From Euclidia mi (Eukaryota; Arthropoda; Insecta; Lepidoptera; Erebidae), in assembly GCA_944739405.2 (NCBI GenBank), contig OX123187.2, positions 38,172,394-38,236,393 of the forward strand: a DNA stretch of 64,000 nt. The letters run 5' to 3'. Within the stretch, counting starts at the first letter, position 1. Each line of letters begins with the position of its first letter. The notes beneath the pieces are model-generated. The model had not been told where the DNA came from. It was given only the letters and a program-made list of their open reading frames with translations, and ran no database searches. Below are positions 1 to 10,644 of the stretch, one piece after another. The translations under genes and the position numbers were made by a program.

Positions 1-195
1 AGTACATATAAATCTATGATATTTATTTATGATATCAGATTTATAAGGCAACTGTGTGTGGGCAAGTCAGTCGCGGCAGACCTCGTCGGACATTCCTCGA
101 TCAAATTGGGGACGTCCTAAAAAATGGCAAGGTTCGAAGTACCCGAAACCGGCGAGCATGTATGAAAAGAGTAATGAGTGTAGAGGAAGCGCAGG
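1..195 (+). pseudogene. 3' end of a LINE reverse-transcriptase ORF (third partial duplicon copy)
   Basis: Positions 54-195 encode the arginine-rich stretch GRPRRTFLDQIGDVLKNGKV, which resembles the extreme C-terminus of endonuclease/reverse transcriptases of RTE-like non-LTR retrotransposons. The same DNA recurs at about 4301-4495 and 9606-9806. Here the match stops abruptly at about 195, after GAGGAAGCGC, and unrelated sequence follows. The polymerase core is absent, so this is a dead 3' remnant. It is the edge of a third copy of the duplicated segment that extends left of the window. The clade is inferred from the tail only. Confidence 0.6.
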
Positions 196-1400
196 CAGTA
201 CCCAAAAGGTACAATCATTGGCACTGTTGGCCTAAGGCCGTGATACCCAGACAGTCTTAAGACTTGATATCCGGATCTCTATACATGTATTCTATGTATA
301 TTTATGAATGTTTATGTAACCTTCTAATATTTCTAACATAAGTCTATATTTGAGAGAAGTTTACCTAGTTCATTTACCACGTTTTATATTTTTCTTTCGG
401 CATATTTTTATAATATAGTTGTCTCTTAGATAAATTGTAGCAAATGAGCCCTGTTTGAGTTTCTCACAAGCATTTTATTCTTAATATTTTTGTCTATACC
501 AAGTTCTTTGTTTTAAGCGATATCTGTCCTGATTTCTTGGTACTTTGTAGAGAAAGGTTGCTATCTCTGTACGACCGTACCATAGTACATAAGTTGGGTG
601 TAAATGCGAAGAAATATACAATCTAAAGTGGTTTGTATGCGAATTTGACGGAAAACAAACAAAAATCTGAAAAAAAATTGATTCTAAAATGTGCCAATGA
701 CTATGTTGTTGAATAATTTTTAAGTATAGTCATTGGCACTATCGAAAAAGACGATCCATCTATTTAATAGCGCAAAACTAGCGTATATCAGCTTTAATGA
801 AGATAACAGATACAAATAAATAGGTACTTTTGTGTAAAATTAATTAAAAATATTTTTTTCGCTTCGGAAAGTAACTACCTAACCCAAACATTTCATTAAT
901 TTTTCAGGCAATTTTCCTAACAATTTTTTTAAATAGTTGTTAAAGAAAAATGGTTCATAGTTAAGATTTAAATATTTGTTCTGTGTATAAAAAATAGGTT
1001 AATCCTGCTTATGCATGTATTTCTGTGACATAATAATATAAGATTTTCCTAATATTCAGGATAATTCAGCAGAGTGCCAATCATTGGGGGGGTGCCAACA
1101 TTACTATAGTTTACCCTACTTACCTATTTTTCTTTCTTTCTTAAAATGTGACAATGTAAGTATTGCATGGTTGATGAATTTTATGTTTCAACTATTATGG
1201 TGCTAACTTTACTGGTTTGGTTTATAGAATAGGAGGTCCACTATACTGTATAGCATCTGGATATATTTACAATGAAGAGTTATTCTGATCCCTGATTTGT
1301 GGATTGTCATTTAGTTTGTACGATTTTTATCAAACTAGATTCTCTTAATATACTTATACCTACAAAAATCCGATTAGGTGCGGATTGGGCTCGCACACAA
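196..1400. other. AT-rich non-coding stretch with an inverted motif
   Basis: No coding frame is convincing. A 14-bp inverted repeat (GTGCCAATGACTAT at 691-704 and its complement at 726-739) forms a hairpin. Related motifs (ATCATTGGCACTGTTGGC near 214, GTGCCAATCATTGG near 1075) lie towards both ends, which hints at a decayed element of about 0.9 kb. Confidence 0.35.
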
Positions 1401-1418
1401 AGTGTTTTCGATCATTGC

Positions 1419-1473
1419 GCGTACCCTTTCTCGTAGTGAGAAGAGGCCCGGGCCCAGCCGTGGGACAGTATAT
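1419..1473 (+). repeat. 3' tail remnant of SINE family 2
   Basis: The block with GAGAAGAGGCCC and CCGTGGGACAGTATAT is the 3' part of the SINE seen nearly complete on the minus strand at 41521-41835. It was split by the composite SINE that follows. Confidence 0.55.
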
Positions 1474-1875
1474 ACATACATACATATCGTCACGCCTTTT
1501 ATCCCCGAAGGGGTAGGCAGAGGTGTATTTCTACACCCACTTTTCGCCAGATATACTTTAGTCCCACGTAATAGGGGGCGAGCCTATTGCCGTACCGGGC
1601 ACATTTCCAGACTTCGTGCTGCTACTGAGAATTTCGTGACAGAAAAACCCAATAACACCGCCTGACCCAGGAATCGAACCCGGGACCTCCCGATCCCACG
1701 CGCACATTTATGGCACGAGACCAACGAGGCAGTCGTATAGGGTTTGATGTCGAGTTTTCCGTCTCTACGCAAATATGGTATTTGCATCGTGTTATCCCTT
1801 AGTCGCCTCTTACGACACCCACGGGAAGATAGGGGGTGGTGACACTTGTATTCTATGCCGTCAACCACACGGCAC
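1474..1875 (-). mobile_element. Composite SINE with intact target-site duplication
   Basis: Read on the minus strand, it starts with the head GCCGTGTGGTTGACGGC and continues through GTAAGAGGCGACTAAGGGAT. A tRNA-like segment follows, with an A box (TTGGTCTCGTGCC) and B box (GGTTCGATTCC), then the body ending in the CCCCTTCGGGG hairpin and a TATG tail. The 12-bp direct repeat GGGACAGTATAT flanks it (1462-1473 and 1876-1887), which proves insertion as one unit. A near-identical composite is at 61281-61677. Confidence 0.85.
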
Positions 1876-2350
1876 GGGACAGTATATTATACTGGACCGA
1901 TGAGAGAGAGAAAGACAGCCTGCTGAGAGACTAAAGCACGCATGGAAGAACACCATCAGCTTTAAAAAAAGGTTAGTAGAAATGTCATTAATAAAACATT
2001 ATTACATAACACAGCGTTTCGAAGCAATGATTACATACGTTTTGTAAAAAAACAAAACGTTGGACAAATAAACTCGTGCGTTCATATGATAATTTGTTAT
2101 CCTACGTCTGAAAAACGAACAAGAGGACCTATAATGTATTTTCTTGGTTAACGAAACGTATAATAATGATAAAGTTCTTTATTTTCATTTCTCAAAGGTT
2201 TTCATAACATACTTGACTAAATTCAGCCCCCGGCCCCGCTCGCGTGGGTGAGGTCTATCCGTCTCGCAACATAAGTAACCTGTTATTGTTATTCTGATGT
2301 ATAAGTTATGATGCGCCCACACTGGCTGTTACAAACCGTTAGAAGTAGTT

Positions 2351-2815
2351 TTATTGTGTTAAAATTGTTAGATGTTTTGAGTGCTCCTGCTCGAATGGAA
2401 AATAACATTTTTCTTTCCTTTTAAAACATGATATTGGTTCGTAGTTTTGGTAAAACCACCTACTGCATTGCGGTTCAATGGTATTGACAGAGTGGTTCAA
2501 TCTCATACTTAAACTAAATGCGGCTGGGCACACAAAATAAGATAAACAAGGCAGAGCTTTCTTGCGGGTAGATCAGATGTTCTGATGGACGAGAATATTA
2601 CAAAATTATCTTTATATTTGTATGTACATAAAATTATCACCTTTCCTGATTAATACATAAATAGCATCCTGCAACGATTTGCCGCACTAAGTAATACCAA
2701 TAACAAGGCTGTTGACAATGTTTTAAGACGTAGTAGATATAACTCCTTAGGGACTCACAACAAAATGTCATCGAGCGCAGCTACATGTCCTCGTTAAAGA
2801 AGCATAAAATACTTT
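2351..2815. repeat. Highly similar block shared by duplicons A and B
   Basis: This stretch is almost base-for-base identical to 8379-8840. A 60-codon minus-strand frame (2351-2533) is translated identically in both copies, but it has no recognisable domain and its conservation is explained by the recent duplication. Confidence 0.7.
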
Positions 2816-3705
2816 TCACCACAGCAGCTCAAACATGCCGCTTTTGCTGCGAGACAACAGTGAACAAAACGCGATTTTGATTCGAGCGTGAGTAAAAGTA
2901 GCTTTTTAATTTTTCAATCTTCAGTGTCACGAATTGACATTGTTCAGCCATAAATTTGAAACATTCGAATTTTACTTAGCTCTGTCTCTTTCACATGCAT
3001 ATAAAAAGTGAGTGAAAAAACAAACCCCTTCGAATGCGAAATTCGATTTTGGAATTCGACCTCAAAGAAAATACATTTGAATCACATTAAAAAAATATAT
3101 TTGTAATAAATAAAATTACTTTTTTTATATGTTATTGTTTATATGTTTAATTTATTCTTGGATTTTAATAAAAATAAGTCTTATTAATATCTAGTATAAA
3201 CTTGGTATTTAACCAATTATTTTTATTTGGAATTACAACAATGATACATTTGAAAAATAAACATCAGGGACGCAAAAAGTAGCGGGAATAAAAATTTCGC
3301 TGATGCTGATACAGCTATACTGTATCAGCGTGTTACGTGTTAAATTACATTAATATATAAAATAATCTAAAAAGATGAGTGAAACTAGCGATGATGACTG
3401 TACTTTAACACCAAAAGAGTTACTTAAATCAACAAGTGATTAATGCAGAATTCAATCTATTCCTGTTCATTTCTGTCTCCTAAGTAATATGTGTTCTCAC
3501 TACTGTGGTGAAAAATTATGTGTGCTACACGAGAGCAATTTTTTTTGTATCTCGTGATGTTGAGTCCCTCACTACGCTCAGGATTCTAACTTTGATTCAC
3601 TCGCTACGCTCGTGAATCAATCATAGGATCCTTCGCTTGCTCGGGACTCAAAATAAGCACTCGAAACAAAAAACAACTTTGCTCTCTTGTTGCACAAATA
3701 ACTAT
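2815..3705. mobile_element. Insertion-like block unique to duplicon A, ending in a foldback
   Basis: Duplicon B passes directly from CATAAAATACTTT to CCCCTTCGCC, whereas A has about 885 extra bases between them. The right end contains imperfect inverted arms (about 3521-3567 and 3643-3700, with GAGAGCAA and TGAGTCCC). The loop has alternating CACTACGCTC and CACTCGCTACGCTCG motifs. No protein is encoded. It may be a foldback DNA element or a deletion in B; matched outer inverted repeats were not found. Confidence 0.5.
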
Positions 3706-3884
3706 TCCCCTTCGCCATTCAAAGTTTATTTCATAAAACGCAGAAACTTAAGAAACTGTCATAACGAAATAGAGACGAAAGCGATGTCTTCATTGAATTT
3801 AAGTTACTATTACTGAATTTAACGATAGCCTAGAGGACAGACTAACTAACGACGAGCACCACTTACTTCTCGAAGTAAAGTTCG

Positions 3885-4080
3885 AATTAAATTGTTTATG
3901 ATTGCTAGCCCAAAGGTGACGGGAACAATGTGCAGAAAGCTGCATGTCTGAGAGTGCTCTATTATTTCCTGGATTGAAATGTGAAGGATGCCAACGCACA
4001 CTTGGTAAGCGTGGTGGACTCTGGCCTTATCCTTCTCATAATAAGAACACTGTGGCAAGCAGTGGGACATATTCTACCTA
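3885..4080 (+). repeat. SINE family 2, 3' portion (duplicon A)
   Basis: The stretch carries GCATGTCTGAGAGTG, CTTGGTAAGCGTGGTGGAC and GCAGTGGGACATATT, and it matches the 3' half of the SINE at 41521-41835. The paralogous copy is at about 9045-9235. Confidence 0.65.
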
Positions 4081-4300
4081 AACAGCGCTGATGACAATTA
4101 CTGCTATCTACATTAGCGAGTAACTATTCAAGTTGTTCAATGTGTAAATGTTTTATTATTCCAGTTAGATGACAACTGTGTATGATGTTATAAATATGTA
4201 TGTTAAGCACCAAAGGATTCTCCCACCTCTTCTTGCGAGTGAGAATCTATTGCTTTCTATTGCATCAACTCTTTGGATATTTAAGATAGAGATGTTCGTT

Positions 4301-4600
4301 AGTACATATAAATCTATGATATTTATTTATGATATCAGATTTATAAGGCAAATGTGTGTGGGCAAGTCAGTCGCGGCAGACCTCGTCGAACATTCCTCGA
4401 TCAAATTGGGGACGTCCTAAAAATGACAAGGTTCGAAGTACCCGAAACCGGCGAGCATGAGGTAAAAGAGTAATGAGGGTAGAGGAAGCGCGTGAGGTTT
4501 GTAAGGATAGAAGCAAGTGGCATTCTGTTGTCTCTGCCTACCCCGACGGGAAAAAGGCGAAAGGCGTGAGTATATGTATGTATGTATATGTAACAATAAA
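4301..4600 (+). pseudogene. RTE-like LINE 3' end (duplicon A)
   Basis: It carries the GRPRRT...RSKWHSVVSA-type C-terminal coding tail, with frame disruptions in this copy (one A is missing in the AAAAATGACAAGG tract). After it come GCCTACCCCGACGGG, GGCGTGAG and a TATG microsatellite tail. Everything upstream of the RT C-terminus is missing, as is usual for 5'-truncated LINE copies. Confidence 0.6.
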
Positions 4601-5159
4601 TGAGTCGTGGTCAAAAAGAAAATTGAATGCATTTGGTATGCTATCATTTTAGCTCCTAGCTGTATAGGCATTTACAGCAGGCGAGCGCAGCAATGATAAA
4701 GTATCCAAGTCTAAAGAAATAAAATTTACTGGAAAGTACTGAAAGGCTTAGGTATTTTTAATTAGTTGTACTGTTCACCTACTTGAGCAAAACCCTAGGC
4801 CGTCTTACTTATTGGGGCATACTACTGGATATCTCCTGGTTTACTTTATAATTAGGTACAAGATAAGGAAGCTAAGACCGAGGCTCATGGCGTTAGCCTT
4901 CATATGAACAACGTGTTTAGTACTTTCTAACACAAAGCTGTCAAAGTTATCACCATTTTGTAGAATCTTTGACTGATAATATGCAGAAACTAGTAAAAAG
5001 ATTACTAGCTCTTTGGGTAGCTTGAGCAAAAAGGTGAATCGTAGATGGGGAGTGTTGCTAAATAAATTGGTTTTCTTGTAGTTCAAAGCCAATTCGTAGC
5101 TCTTTGAAACACCACACAAGTGTTTGTAACACTGCAATGTGTATCTATTAACAATCATC

Positions 5160-5305
5160 TATACTTACTGTAAAAAAACAATATGTCTTCCCAACCCGTC
5201 TTTATGAACGCAATGAACTCAAAACCAACAAATAGATCGGTATGATGTACAGTTTTGCACCTATAGATAGTGTGATACCCAAGAAAGGTTTAGGTATATA
5301 TTTGT
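5160..5305 (-). mobile_element. Helitron-like relic next to the Helitron end (duplicon A)
   Basis: The block with ATAGATCGGTATGATGTACA, ATAGATAGTGTGATACCC and AAGAAAGGTTTAGGTATATA recurs at 10495-10640. Diverged forms are at 16380-16557 and 33110-33250. It has no coding capacity. Confidence 0.45.
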
Positions 5306-7160
5306 CTAGATGAGCCCGCGGTTACACCCGCGTTTTTTAAGGCTACTGCTCTGCTCCCGTGGCATATAGCGTGATGTTTATTTATTTATTTTATTTATTT
5401 ATTTTATTTATTTATACTTTATTGTACACTTATACATACATTTGTAGAAATTTTATGAACAAGTAAGTACAAAGGGCGGCCTTATCGCTGACAGCGATCT
5501 CTACCAGACAACCTTTGGATGGATATTATTGGTCGGAAATAAATGGTAGTTGCAAGTGTACAGTTGTAAAAATATATTAAATATATAAATTCGTGTAATA
5601 ACATATATACATATACATACATACAAATAAATAGTTAAATATTAATTTACACATACAAATAAGTATACAATATTTAAATAAATACATACATATTATAATG
5701 TAGAATGAGAAAAGTTTTAATGATAGATAGTGATCCTTTACCATTGCTTTAAATCTAGTTAAAGTCTGAGCCTGTTTTATGTGTAACGGTAGGGCTTTCC
5801 ATAAGCGAACTGAACAGGATTTGTTATAAAATGCTGTGGAATGAACCGGCATTTTCAGCTTCAAATTTTCTGATGACCTTAAATAACGATTAGGCGTATC
5901 ATGAAGGAACTCGAATCTTCCTTTAAGATAGGTGGGAGTAGAAGGGTTAAATAATATATTATAAAGTAAAGAGAGAATGTGAGCATTCCGGCGATGCCGT
6001 ATAGGTAACCACTTGAGCTGTGCTCGAAATTGTGAAACGTGATCATATTTGCGTAATCCAAATATGAATCGTATACAGACATTTTGAAGGCGCTCAAGTT
6101 TGTCAAGCTGGTTTTCGGCGATATCTAGATAGCTGACATCTGCATAATCAATAACGGGTAAAAGAAGAGAGTTTGCAAGTGCAATTTTGGTAGCAGTTGG
6201 AAGAAAATTTCTTAGTCTTCTAAGTGAACCCGCTGAGGCAAATACTTTGCGACTCACTTCTTGGATCTGCGATCGCCAAGTAAGAGAAGAGTCTATAGTT
6301 ACACCCAGGTTCTTTACTTTGTCCTGAATGGAAATAACAGTGTTATCAAAGATGACGTGAGGGAGTTGAGACCAGTCAATTTTGGATGTCATTCATGAAC
6401 TCCCGATAACAATGACCTGAGTCTTGGAAGGGTTCACTTTTAGCCCAAAAGACTAGCTCCAACTGCTGATCAGTGCCAAGTCACTGTTAATGCTATTTAT
6501 AGAGAGTGACAAATCAGCTAATGTATAAATTTGGAGATCATCTGCATAAAGATGATAGGAAGAGCGAAGATTATTTGATATAGAAATTATAAAAATTGCG
6601 AGAAGTAAAGGAGACAATACGCCACCCTGGGGCACGCCAACAGTAGTGTTACACCAAGAAGAAAGTGAATTTTTAACGCGTATACGCTGTCCGCGGCCAC
6701 ACAAGTAACTACGAGAAACCAATCAATCACCGTAGGAGATATGTTAAAAGAGCTAAGACGGCTGAGTAGAATATCAAAATCCACCGTATTGAAAGCGATG
6801 CTTAAATCTAGAAGAGCAAGAATTGTTAGCTGTCCGCCTTCCACACCAGCTCTGATGTCATCCGTCATATTGACTAGGGATGTAACAGTGCTGTGACCCA
6901 ACCGGAAACCGGACTGGAATGGATTTAAGAGATTATTCGTGCAAAGGAACGTGTTTATTTGGTTGTGGACCAGTCGTTCGAGGACTTTGGAGAGGAATGG
7001 TATGATAGAAATGGGCATATTATGGAGCATATAGCCTTCTTCGATAAATGGGCTATCCTAACACTGAAAGAATTTTTCAAATCGAACGAATAGTTCCTGA
7101 GATTAGCGCGTTCAACCAAACAAACAAACAAACTCTTCAGCTTAATATATTAGTATAAGA
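5306..7160 (-). mobile_element. Helitron type 2, split by a LINE (duplicon A)
   Basis: The outer parts (5306-5372 and 7020-7160) match the uninterrupted copy at 10645-10856. Read on the minus strand, the 5' end is TCTTATACTAATATATT and the 3' end is GGGCTCATCTAG, i.e. TC...CTAG with A and T outside, as in Helitrons. The copy in B shows that the ~1.65 kb in the middle is a later insertion. Confidence 0.75.
5377..7030 (-). pseudogene. 5'-truncated CR1-like LINE reverse transcriptase, frameshifted
   Basis: The minus strand encodes most of a non-LTR reverse transcriptase in three broken pieces. The first (about 7030-6720) has SIIPFLSKVLERLVHNQI and the NPFQSGFRLGHST motif. The second (about 6722-6453) has GVPQGGVLSPLLL and the catalytic YADD box near 6537-6548. 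The third (6392-5577) has the thumb and C-terminal segment, including ERLQNVCIRFIFGLRKYDHV. A frame change near 6720 and stops near 6400-6450 inactivate it. The endonuclease domain is missing, so the copy is 5'-truncated, and the 3' tail is an AAATA-rich repeat (5377-5420). It is inserted within a Helitron. I place it in the CR1/L2-like group from motif style; the exact clade is uncertain. Confidence 0.85.
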
Positions 7161-7613
7161 TTTGTCGAGCAGAACTGCGGCCGAAGTCTAGTAACTTCTA
7201 TAATATAATCGAGAGGGGGTTTGACTCAATCATGTTTTCTTCATGAAGAGCTTTTGTAAAGGCACGTAGCTGCGTATATATGTTTATTTCGATAAGCTTA
7301 GTAATTATAGATTGTGATTTTTATAGAAAAGTCCGATGTTTGTCTTAGCAAACTAATGCTGCCTCTTGGGAATTCACAGAAGAGAGCTACTTCTAACTTA
7401 AGCACTTTTGTTAGATAACGTTATCAAACAGTAGAAAATCAAAGAGGAAAAAATCTTATCTTATACAGTTGGTGAATTTCTAAAGATGGTTCATTAAAGC
7501 AACTTGTTGATTGGAGTAAATACGATGTCACTATTTAAGTTCCCGCGTAGCCCTCAGAAAAATTAACACCTCACTTTAAAAAATATATGTTTTTGCTTGA
7601 CCATACACGTTTA

Positions 7614-7706
7614 TAAGCGGCAATAGCCCAGTGGAGTACATAACGGACTGCCGAGACTATGGTCTCGGGTTCGATCCCCAGGTACCTCGTGGACACTCAC
7701 CTCTGA
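7614..7706 (+). repeat. Truncated tRNA-like SINE head at the duplicon junction
   Basis: GGCAATAGCCCAGTGG (A-box-like) and GTCTCGGGTTCGATCCCCAG (B box) form a SINE head that breaks off at CTCTGATTTTTCG, exactly where homology of duplicon B begins. It is not a functional tRNA gene: no cloverleaf acceptor pairing or 3' end is visible. Confidence 0.6.
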
Positions 7707-7724
7707 TTTTTCGTAAAAAACAAA

Positions 7725-8262
7725 ACGTTGGACAAATAAACTCCTGCGTTCATATGATAATTTGTTATCCTACGTCTGAAAAACGAACAAGAGGACCTTT
7801 AATGTATTTTCGTGGTAAAAGTAAGGTATAATAATTATAAAGTTTTTTATTTTCGTTTCCCAAAAGTTTCCATAACATACATGACTAAATTCTGCTCACG
7901 GCCTCTTGGAGAAATAAACTCGTGTGTTCATAATTATGATAATTTGTTCTCCTACGCCTGAAAAACGAACAAGAGGACCTATAATGTATTTTCTTGGTTA
8001 ACGAAACGTATAATAATGATAAAGTTCTTTATTTTCATTTCCCAAAGGTTTCCATAACATACTTAACTAAATTCTGCTCACGGCCTCTTGGACAAATAAA
8101 CTCGTGCGTTCATATGATAATTTGTTATTCTACGCCTGAAAAACGAACAAGAGGACCTATAATGTGTTTTCTTGGTTAACGAAACGTATAATAATGATAA
8201 AGTTCTTTATTTTCATTTCTCAAAGTTTTCCATAATATACTTGACTAAATTCTGCCCCCGGC
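7725..8262. repeat. Three-copy ~180-bp direct tandem repeat
   Basis: Units begin at about 7731, 7909 and 8091 with GGACAAATAAACTCSTG and each contains CTGAAAAACGAACAAGAGGA and CATAACATAC. Duplicon A has one unit at about 2062-2240. Confidence 0.85.
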
Positions 8263-9044
8263 TCCGCTCGCGTGGGTGAGGTCTATCCGTCTCGCAACAT
8301 AAGTAACCTGTTATTGTTATTCTGATGAATAAGTTATGATGCACCCACACTGGCTGTTACAAACCGTTAGAAGTAGTTTTATTGTGTTAAAATTGTTAGA
8401 TGTTTTGAGTGCTCCTGCTCGAATGGAAAATAACATTTTTCTTTCCTTTTAAAACATGATATTGGTTCGTAGTTTTGGTAAAACCACCTACTGCATTGCG
8501 GTTCAATGGTATTGACAGAGTGGTTCAATCTCATACTTAAACTAAATGCGGCTGGGCACACAAAATAAGATAAACAAGGCAGAGCTTTCTTGCGGGTAGA
8601 TCAGATGTTCTGATGGACGAGAATATTACAAAATTATCTTTATATTTGTATGTACATAAAATTATCACCTTTCCTGATTAATACATAAATAGCATCCTGC
8701 AACGATTTGCCGCACTAAGTAATACCAACAACAAGGCTGTTGACAATGTTTTAAGACGTAGTAGATATAACTCCTTAGGGACTCACAACAAAATGTCATC
8801 GAGCGCAGCTACATGTCCTCGTTAAAGAACCATAAAATACTTTCCCCTTCGCCATTCAGGGTTTATTTCATAAAACGCAGGATCTTAAAAACTGACGAAA
8901 GCAATATCTTAATAGAATCTGAATTACTATTACTGAATTTAACGATAGCCGAGGACAGACTAACTACCTGCTACGCACAGGATTTTATAAAGTCTAAACT
9001 AACGGCGAGCACCACTTACTTCTCGAAGCAAAGCTCGAATTAAA

Positions 9045-9235
9045 TTGTTTATGATTGCTAGCCCAAAGGTGACGGGAACAATGTGCAGAAACCTGCATGT
9101 CTGAGAGTGCTCCATTATTTCCTCGAGAGAAATGTGAAGTCTGCCAACGCACACTTGGCAAGTGTGGTGGAATCTGGCCTTATGCTTCTCATAATAAGAA
9201 CACAGTGTCAAGCAGTGGGACATATTCTACCTAAT
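9045..9235 (+). repeat. SINE family 2, 3' portion (duplicon B)
   Basis: This is the paralogue of 3885-4080. It keeps GAGAGAAATGTGAAGTCTGC and TTGGCAAGTGTGGTGGA. Confidence 0.65.
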
Positions 9236-9418
9236 CAGGGCTGATGACGATTACTGCTATCTACATTAGCGAATAACTATTCAAGTTGTACAATGTGTAA
9301 ATGTTTTATTATTCCAGTTTTGATTCTCCCATCTCTTCCTGTGAGTGCGAATCTATTGCTTTCTATTGCATCAACTCTTTGGATATTTAAGATAGAGATG
9401 TACGTTAGTACATATAAA

Positions 9419-9620
9419 TCTTAATATATAAAATCCTTGCGTTACTGACTGACTGACAGACACGCTACAGCCGAAACTATTGGGCGCAGGAAGCTGAAAT
9501 TTGGCATGTATGTTCCTTGGGGACCGTAGGGGTGCACTAAGAAGGGATTTCCCGAAATTCCCACGGGCCAAAACGGGTAAATTTAAAAAAAATGCAGGCG
9601 TAGCTGCTGGCGTCCTCTAG
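9419..9620 (+). mobile_element. Helitron type 1, precise AT insertion (duplicon B)
   Basis: The element begins TCTTAATATATAAAATCCTT and ends GGCGTCCTCTAG. Its left neighbour is A and its right neighbour is T. Duplicon A (about 4314) and the left-edge copy (about 14) both have the uninterrupted site AAATCTATGAT, so the insertion point and the absence of a target duplication are read directly. It is about 202 bp and non-autonomous. Confidence 0.9.
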
Positions 9621-9910
9621 TCTATGATATTTATTTATGATATCAGATTTATAAGGCAAATGTGTGTGGGCAAGTCAGTCGCGGCAGACCTCGTCGGACA
9701 TTCCTCGATCAAATTGGGGACGTCCTAAAAAATGGCAAGGTTCGAAGTACCCGAAACCGGCGAGCATGTATGAAAAGAGTAATGAGTGTAGAGGAAGCGC
9801 GTGAGGTTTGTACGGATAGAAGCAAGTGGCATTCTGTTGTCTCTGCCCACCCCGACGGGGAAAAGGCGAAAGGCGTGAGTATATGTATGTATGTATATAT
9901 AACAATAAAT
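9606..9910 (+). pseudogene. RTE-like LINE 3' end (duplicon B)
   Basis: Positions 9662-9934 keep an open frame containing GRPRRTFLDQIGDVLKNGKV and then RSKWHSVVSAHPDGEKAKGV. This resembles the C-terminal tail of an RTE-like reverse transcriptase. The 3' end has CCACCCCGACGGGG, GGCGTGAG and a TATG repeat. This hairpin-plus-tail arrangement also ends the SINEs of this window. The polymerase core is absent. Confidence 0.62.
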
Positions 9911-10494
9911 GAGTCGTGGTCAAAAAAAAATTGAATGCATTTGGTATGCTATCATTTTAGCTCCTAGCTGTCAAGGCATTTACAGCAGGCGGGTGCAGCA
10001 ATGATAAAGTATCCAAGTCTTATACTTGTAGAGCATATAAATCAAAGTCTAATGAAATAAATTTTACTGGAAAGTACTGAAAGGCTTAGGTATTTTTAAT
10101 TAGTTGAACAAAACGCTAGGCCATCTTCTTTATTGGAGCATCCTACTGGGTATCTCCTGGTTTACTTTATAATTACATACACAGGGCAGAAGAGAAAAAC
10201 CTTGGAAGCTAAGACCGATGCACATGGCGTTAGCCTTCATATGAACAACGTGTTTGGTACTTTCTAACACAAAGCTGTCAAAGTTATCACCATTTTGTAG
10301 AATGTTTGACTGATAATATGTAGAAACTAGTAAAAAGATTACTAGCTCGTTGGGTAGCTTGAGCAAAAAGGTGAATCGTAGATGGGGAGTGTTGCAAAAT
10401 AAATTGGTTTTCTTGTAGTTCTAAGCCAATTCGTAGCTCTTTGAAACACCACACATGTGTTTGTAACACTGTAATGTTTATCTATTTACAATCA

Positions 10495-10640
10495 TCTATA
10501 CTTATTATAAAATAAAGCAATTTTTCTTCCTGACCGTCTGTATCATCGCAACGATCTCAAAAACTACAAAATAGATCGGTATGATGTACAGTTCTGCACC
10601 TATAGATAGCGTGATACCCAAGAAAGGTTTAGGTATATAT
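10495..10640 (-). mobile_element. Helitron-like relic (duplicon B)
   Basis: This is the paralogue of 5160-5305, with ATAGATCGGTATGATGTACA and AAGAAAGGTTTAGGTATATA. Confidence 0.45.
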
Positions 10641-10644
10641 ATAA

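Larger units (their letters stand above)
2041..7613. repeat. Segmental duplicon copy A
   Basis: This segment aligns in direct orientation with 7706-11482. Shared landmarks in the same order are AAACGTTGGACAAATAAACT, a block near 2350-2810 (8380-8845 in B), a SINE tail (3885/9045), the LINE tail (4340/9650), a Helitron end (5306/10645) and the distal block GAGAGGGGGTTTGA (about 7210/11115). A is longer because it carries an ~0.9-kb block (2815-3705) and an ~1.65-kb LINE (5377-7019) that B lacks. Confidence 0.88.

Noticed and set aside
5879..6106. Minus-strand frame overlapping the LINE
   Set aside because: It is an out-of-frame shadow of the reverse-transcriptase C-terminal region.
7614..7706. 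Possible tRNA gene
   Set aside because: A and B boxes are present, but there is no acceptor-stem pairing or terminator, and the sequence matches SINE heads.
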